Source: Acidisarcina sp. (lineage in GTDB: Bacteria; Acidobacteriota; Blastocatellia; Pyrinomonadales; Pyrinomonadaceae). Taken from it: DNA of 9,883 nucleotides. A program made the translations under genes and the position numbers. The notes beneath the pieces were generated by a model. The model was not told the DNA's origin and made no database searches. It saw only the letters and a program-made list of their open reading frames with translations. Below, in pieces: positions 7,689 to 9,883 of this stretch. The stretch spans positions 1 through 9,883 of the forward strand of contig JAJNPX010000203.1 in assembly GCA_021155145.1 (NCBI GenBank). The letters run 5' to 3'. The number at the start of each line of letters is the position of its first letter. Position 1 is the first letter of the stretch.

Positions 7689-7694
7689 TATATT
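7689..7694 (+). promoter_or_regulatory. Candidate -10 box for fabZ-lpxA
   Basis: TATATT matches TATAAT at five of six positions and lies directly after the terminator T-run. No good -35 box is present, since that position is occupied by the terminator stem. A start 6-8 bases downstream would fall at about 7700-7702, right at the fabZ ATG (7703), giving a leaderless or nearly leaderless message. Confidence 0.4.
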
Positions 7695-7702
7695 GCCCAC
7701 AG

Positions 7703-8152
7703 ATGATCATTTACGATTCACAGGCGATACAAGAGATATTGCCTCACAGATATCCATTTCTGCTTGTCGACAAGATAGTGGAGCTCGAGCCCAGGGTCCG
7801 AATCGTGGGCATCAAGCAGGTGACCGCAAACGAGCATTTCTTCCAGGGCCACTTCCCCGGCGCGCCCGTCATGCCGGGTGTCCTTCAGATCGAAGCTCTC
7901 GCCCAGGTCGGCGCCATTCTCGCCCTTCGTGAATTCGAGGACCGAAGTGCGAAGATCCCGTTCTTTACCGGCATCGAATCCGCCAAATTCCGCAAGCCCG
8001 TCGTTCCGGGCGACACGATTGAACTCGAAGTGATCGCGATCCGCATCGGAAGCAAGGTCCAGAAAATGAAAGGCTTTGCCCGCGTCGACGGACAGGTCAC
8101 CGCCGAAGCCGAGATCATGAGTGTTATCGCCGACCGTCCGCAGAAAGGCTGA
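7703..8152 (+). CDS. fabZ: 3-hydroxyacyl-ACP dehydratase FabZ
   Basis: The product is 149 aa, a hot-dog-fold enzyme that dehydrates (3R)-hydroxyacyl-ACP to trans-2-enoyl-ACP in the fatty acid elongation cycle. The N-terminal motif [11 protein letters not shown] (13-23) and the active-site block around GHFPG and [12 protein letters not shown] are canonical; H50 and E64 are the catalytic pair. Length is normal for FabZ. I chose the ATG at 7703 because the alternative GTG at 7655 lies inside the preceding terminator hairpin and would add 16 residues without family support. There is no Shine-Dalgarno sequence before 7703. The gene ends 4 bases before lpxA. Both enzymes use 3-hydroxyacyl-ACP, so pairing them couples phospholipid and lipid A supply. 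FabA is unlikely, because the sequence follows the FabZ pattern. Confidence 0.96.
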   Translation: MIIYDSQAIQEILPHRYPFLLVDKIVELEPRVRIVGIKQVTANEHFFQGHFPGAPVMPGVLQIEALAQVGAILALREFEDRSAKIPFFTGIESAKFRKPVVPGDTIELEVIAIRIGSKVQKMKGFARVDGQVTAEAEIMSVIADRPQKG

Positions 8153-8156
8153 ACCG

Positions 8157-8936
8157 ATGTCAACATTCATTCATCACACCGCCATTGTTGCCAACGGGGC
8201 CGAGATCGGCGACGGCTGTCATATAGGTCCGTTTTGTACCGTGGGCGAACAGGTTCGGCTCGCTGCACAGGTTCGATTGGATTCCCACATCGTTGTCGAT
8301 GGCGATACATCGATCGGCGAGGAAACCCACATTTTTCCATTCGCATCGGTCGGGCTTGCACCTCAGGACCTGAAGTACGCAGGCGAGCCGACCGCGACCA
8401 GGATCGGAAAACGAAATCACATCCGCGAGTTCGTGACCATCCACCGCGGCACCAACGGCGGCGGCGGGCTGACGCAGATCGGCGACGATAACCTGCTGAT
8501 GGCACAGGCCCACATCGCTCATGATTGCAAGATCGGGAATAACGTGATCATGGCGAACGCAGCTACGCTGGCCGGGCATGTTGAGATCGCCGACCGGGCG
8601 AATGTCGGGGCGTACTCGGGTGTACATCAGTTCTGCCGCGTTGGCCTGGAGGCCTTTGTCGGCGGCTATTCCGTCGTGGTCAAGGACGCCCCGCCCTTTG
8701 CGGTGATCCAGGGGAATCACGCTAAGTGTTACGGCCTGAACAAGATCGGGCTAAAGCGCCGCGGATACTCAAAGGAAACGATCGAAAAGCTCCATCACGC
8801 CTATCATCTTTTATTGACGGCCAAGCTGAATACCACGCAGGCGGTCGAGCGGATAAAGGACGAGATCAGCGATTGCAAAGAGGTCGATATACTCGTGGAA
8901 TTCATCGAATCGTCGGAACGCGGAATTGTAAAATAG
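8157..8936 (+). CDS. lpxA: UDP-N-acetylglucosamine acyltransferase LpxA
   Basis: The product is 259 aa (E. coli 262) and catalyses the first step of lipid A synthesis, transfer of a 3-hydroxyacyl chain from ACP to UDP-GlcNAc in the cytoplasm. The left-handed beta-helix hexapeptide repeats run from about 8 to 185, followed by a helical C-terminal domain that begins at the family motif GLKRRGYS. QDLKYAGEPT (70-79), IHRGT (95-99) and AHIAHDC (118-124) are the conserved LpxA blocks; H122 is equivalent to the catalytic H125 of E. coli. G170 aligns with E. coli G173, the acyl-chain ruler. The ATG at 8157 has AAAGG 9 nt upstream, inside the end of fabZ, and lies 4 bases after its stop, so the two are co-transcribed. 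An ATG at 8121 would overlap fabZ and is not supported. Confidence 0.97.
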   Translation: MSTFIHHTAIVANGAEIGDGCHIGPFCTVGEQVRLAAQVRLDSHIVVDGDTSIGEETHIFPFASVGLAPQDLKYAGEPTATRIGKRNHIREFVTIHRGTNGGGGLTQIGDDNLLMAQAHIAHDCKIGNNVIMANAATLAGHVEIADRANVGAYSGVHQFCRVGLEAFVGGYSVVVKDAPPFAVIQGNHAKCYGLNKIGLKRRGYSKETIEKLHHAYHLLLTAKLNTTQAVERIKDEISDCKEVDILVEFIESSERGIVK

Positions 8937-8992
8937 TCATTTTGCGCCTGTCCTCCTTACGGGGAGATATTGCGGCCCTGTGGGCATCACTG

Positions 8993-9001
8993 TGATAAAA
9001 T
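8993..9001 (+). promoter_or_regulatory. Extended -10 promoter for the zinc-ribbon gene
   Basis: TGATAAAAT fits the extended -10 form TGnTATAAT with one mismatch. There is no -35 box, which extended -10 promoters do not need. A start near 9008 would leave about 11 nt before the ATG at 9019 and would exclude the upstream GTG at 8980 as start codon. Confidence 0.45.
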
Positions 9002-9018
9002 CGTCGCTTGCAGCACCT

Positions 9019-9237
9019 ATGGGATCGGCACCGAATGAAGATGTTTTGAACGAGTTCGGCAAGCGCATTCAGCGCTGCTACGGATGCTTTATCGCATATC
9101 ACCTCAGGGATATGTACCTCGGCGACGATGTGACCTTCTTCTGCGAACACTGCAAAGACGAATCGATGTTTCACTTCGCCGATTTTTCCAAGCTGCTGGA
9201 TATATCGAAGCTTAAAGAAGTTGCCGAACGCGAGTAG
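9019..9237 (+). CDS. Small two-CXXC protein, putative zinc ribbon, function unknown
   Basis: The product is 72 aa from the ATG at 9019. Two CXXC pairs, C20-Y-G-C23 and C42-E-H-C45, are 18 residues apart, the layout of a zinc ribbon binding one metal ion. The N-terminal part (6-18) and C-terminal part (50-70) look helical, and there is no signal peptide or membrane segment, so it should be cytoplasmic. I do not recognise the family. A GTG at 8980 would add 13 residues, but it lies upstream of the predicted transcription start and the added residues show no feature. The gene sits 82 bases after lpxA and stops 7 bases before the FHA gene, which suggests co-transcription with the latter. Binding of nucleic acid or protein is possible but cannot be told from the sequence. 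Confidence 0.72.
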   Translation: MGSAPNEDVLNEFGKRIQRCYGCFIAYHLRDMYLGDDVTFFCEHCKDESMFHFADFSKLLDISKLKEVAERE

Positions 9238-9244
9238 ATAAGTT

Positions 9245-9883
9245 TTGAAGTACTTCCTTCACATTGTCGGGCCATACACTTCGAAAACGGTCGAGGTCAC
9301 CGGCGAGATGTCGATCGGCCGGACCGATCAGGCAACCGTGGTTGCGGACGATCCCGGTCTGTCGCGTGTGAACACGACCTTTTTCATCGACGAAGGCGAG
9401 CTGCTGGTCGCCGATGAGAATTCGACGAACGGCACATTCCTGAACGGAGACCGTATCGTCGGCCGGCCTAGGATCTTGCGTGACGGCGATGAATTGAAGA
9501 TCGGGACGGGGACGCGTATTCGCATCGAGATTGCTGACAGTGCGGCCCCAAAGAAAGAGCAGCCCTTGCACGAAGTTTTGGCCGCGGCCGCTCCGCAACC
9601 GTCGGCGCCCACGCGGCGGCCAACAGAAACGAATAAGACCAGCGCGATCGCGGCACCGCCGCGCACGCAGTTTTACCTGATACTTGCGTCGGCGGCGATG
9701 ACGGTCCTGATCCTGCTTTTTGGCGGTCTTGCGATCTATCTCCTGGTCGCGAGCGACGGGAAACCGTCCGGTGGAAAGACGCCGGTAATATTCAGCACGG
9801 TGATCCCCGTGAGGGTGATCGACCCGCTCGGCGGCGAGGACGAGGACGACCTGGACGACCTGATCGCTTCGTGGGAGACCGCC
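9245..9883 (+). CDS. FHA-domain single-pass membrane protein (partial, runs off the window)
   Basis: The visible 213 codons begin at a TTG (9245), the only reasonable start: a stop codon in this frame lies at 9239-9241, and the first ATG (9308) would remove the first FHA strand. An FHA domain spans about 2-96. It keeps the phosphate-contacting residues of the family, R26 in SIGR and S40-R41, and the signature STNGTFLNG at 60-68, but N43 stands where His is usual in S-R-x-H. FHA domains bind phosphothreonine peptides. A Pro/Ala-rich basic linker (97-142) leads to one membrane helix (143-169), followed by an acidic stretch (about 198-206) on the far side. With the FHA domain inside the cell, the part beyond the window would be periplasmic. 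It could belong to a Ser/Thr kinase or secretion context, but no partner is visible. Confidence 0.85.
   Translation, partial: MKYFLHIVGPYTSKTVEVTGEMSIGRTDQATVVADDPGLSRVNTTFFIDEGELLVADENSTNGTFLNGDRIVGRPRILRDGDELKIGTGTRIRIEIADSAAPKKEQPLHEVLAAAAPQPSAPTRRPTETNKTSAIAAPPRTQFYLILASAAMTVLILLFGGLAIYLLVASDGKPSGGKTPVIFSTVIPVRVIDPLGGEDEDDLDDLIASWETA

Noticed and set aside
7655..7702. GTG at 7655 as the fabZ start
   Set aside because: It lies in the terminator stem after skp and would add 16 residues not seen in FabZ proteins.
8160..8720. A 186-codon open frame on the minus strand inside lpxA, and a similar one at 7718-8170 in fabZ
   Set aside because: Both are antisense to intact, highly conserved enzymes and have no motif of their own.
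8952..8965. Possible hairpin after lpxA (CTCC with GGAG)
   Set aside because: The stem is only about four base pairs and no T-run follows, so it is not a terminator.

Overview
The window reads as core chromosome of a diderm (Gram-negative) bacterium with moderately high GC. BamA, Skp/OmpH and LpxA show an outer membrane with lipid A. A ClpC-type (not ClpA-type) unfoldase next to this set, and an FHA-domain membrane protein, suggest Acidobacteriota (Blastocatellia-like). That placement is inference from protein style, not a database result.

Layout: (1) 1-279, minus strand, the N-terminal part of a phosphate acetyltransferase cut by the window edge. (2) 407-937, plus strand, a DUF1232/YkvA-type small membrane protein, divergent from pta. 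(3) 1071-3473, clpC, followed by a rho-independent terminator at 3500-3540. (4) A candidate promoter and a structured leader of about 180 nt, then bamA (3750-6845). (5) A good sigma-70-type promoter at 6861-6889, then skp/ompH (7010-7624) and a strong terminator (7646-7687). (6) fabZ (7703-8152) and lpxA (8157-8936), closely coupled. (7) A small two-CXXC putative zinc-ribbon protein (9019-9237), then an FHA-domain single-pass membrane protein (9245 to the edge, incomplete).

The central block serves the cell envelope. Skp carries unfolded outer-membrane proteins across the periplasm, BamA inserts them, FabZ dehydrates 3-hydroxyacyl-ACP for fatty acid synthesis, and LpxA diverts 3-hydroxyacyl-ACP into lipid A. 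The order bamA-skp-fabZ-lpxA resembles the proteobacterial cluster, but lpxD is missing between skp and fabZ and a terminator occupies that place; lpxB does not follow lpxA. Every complete gene is intact, and I saw no mobile element, CRISPR array, tRNA or rRNA.

I found no clearly new multi-gene system. The points most worth a second look are an enlarged extracellular loop in BamA holding its only two cysteines, a ClpC middle domain that is short and lacks the usual UVR-like motif, a fabZ start lying almost on a predicted transcription start just after a terminator, the uncharacterised zinc-ribbon protein, and an FHA domain with Asn in place of the conserved His.
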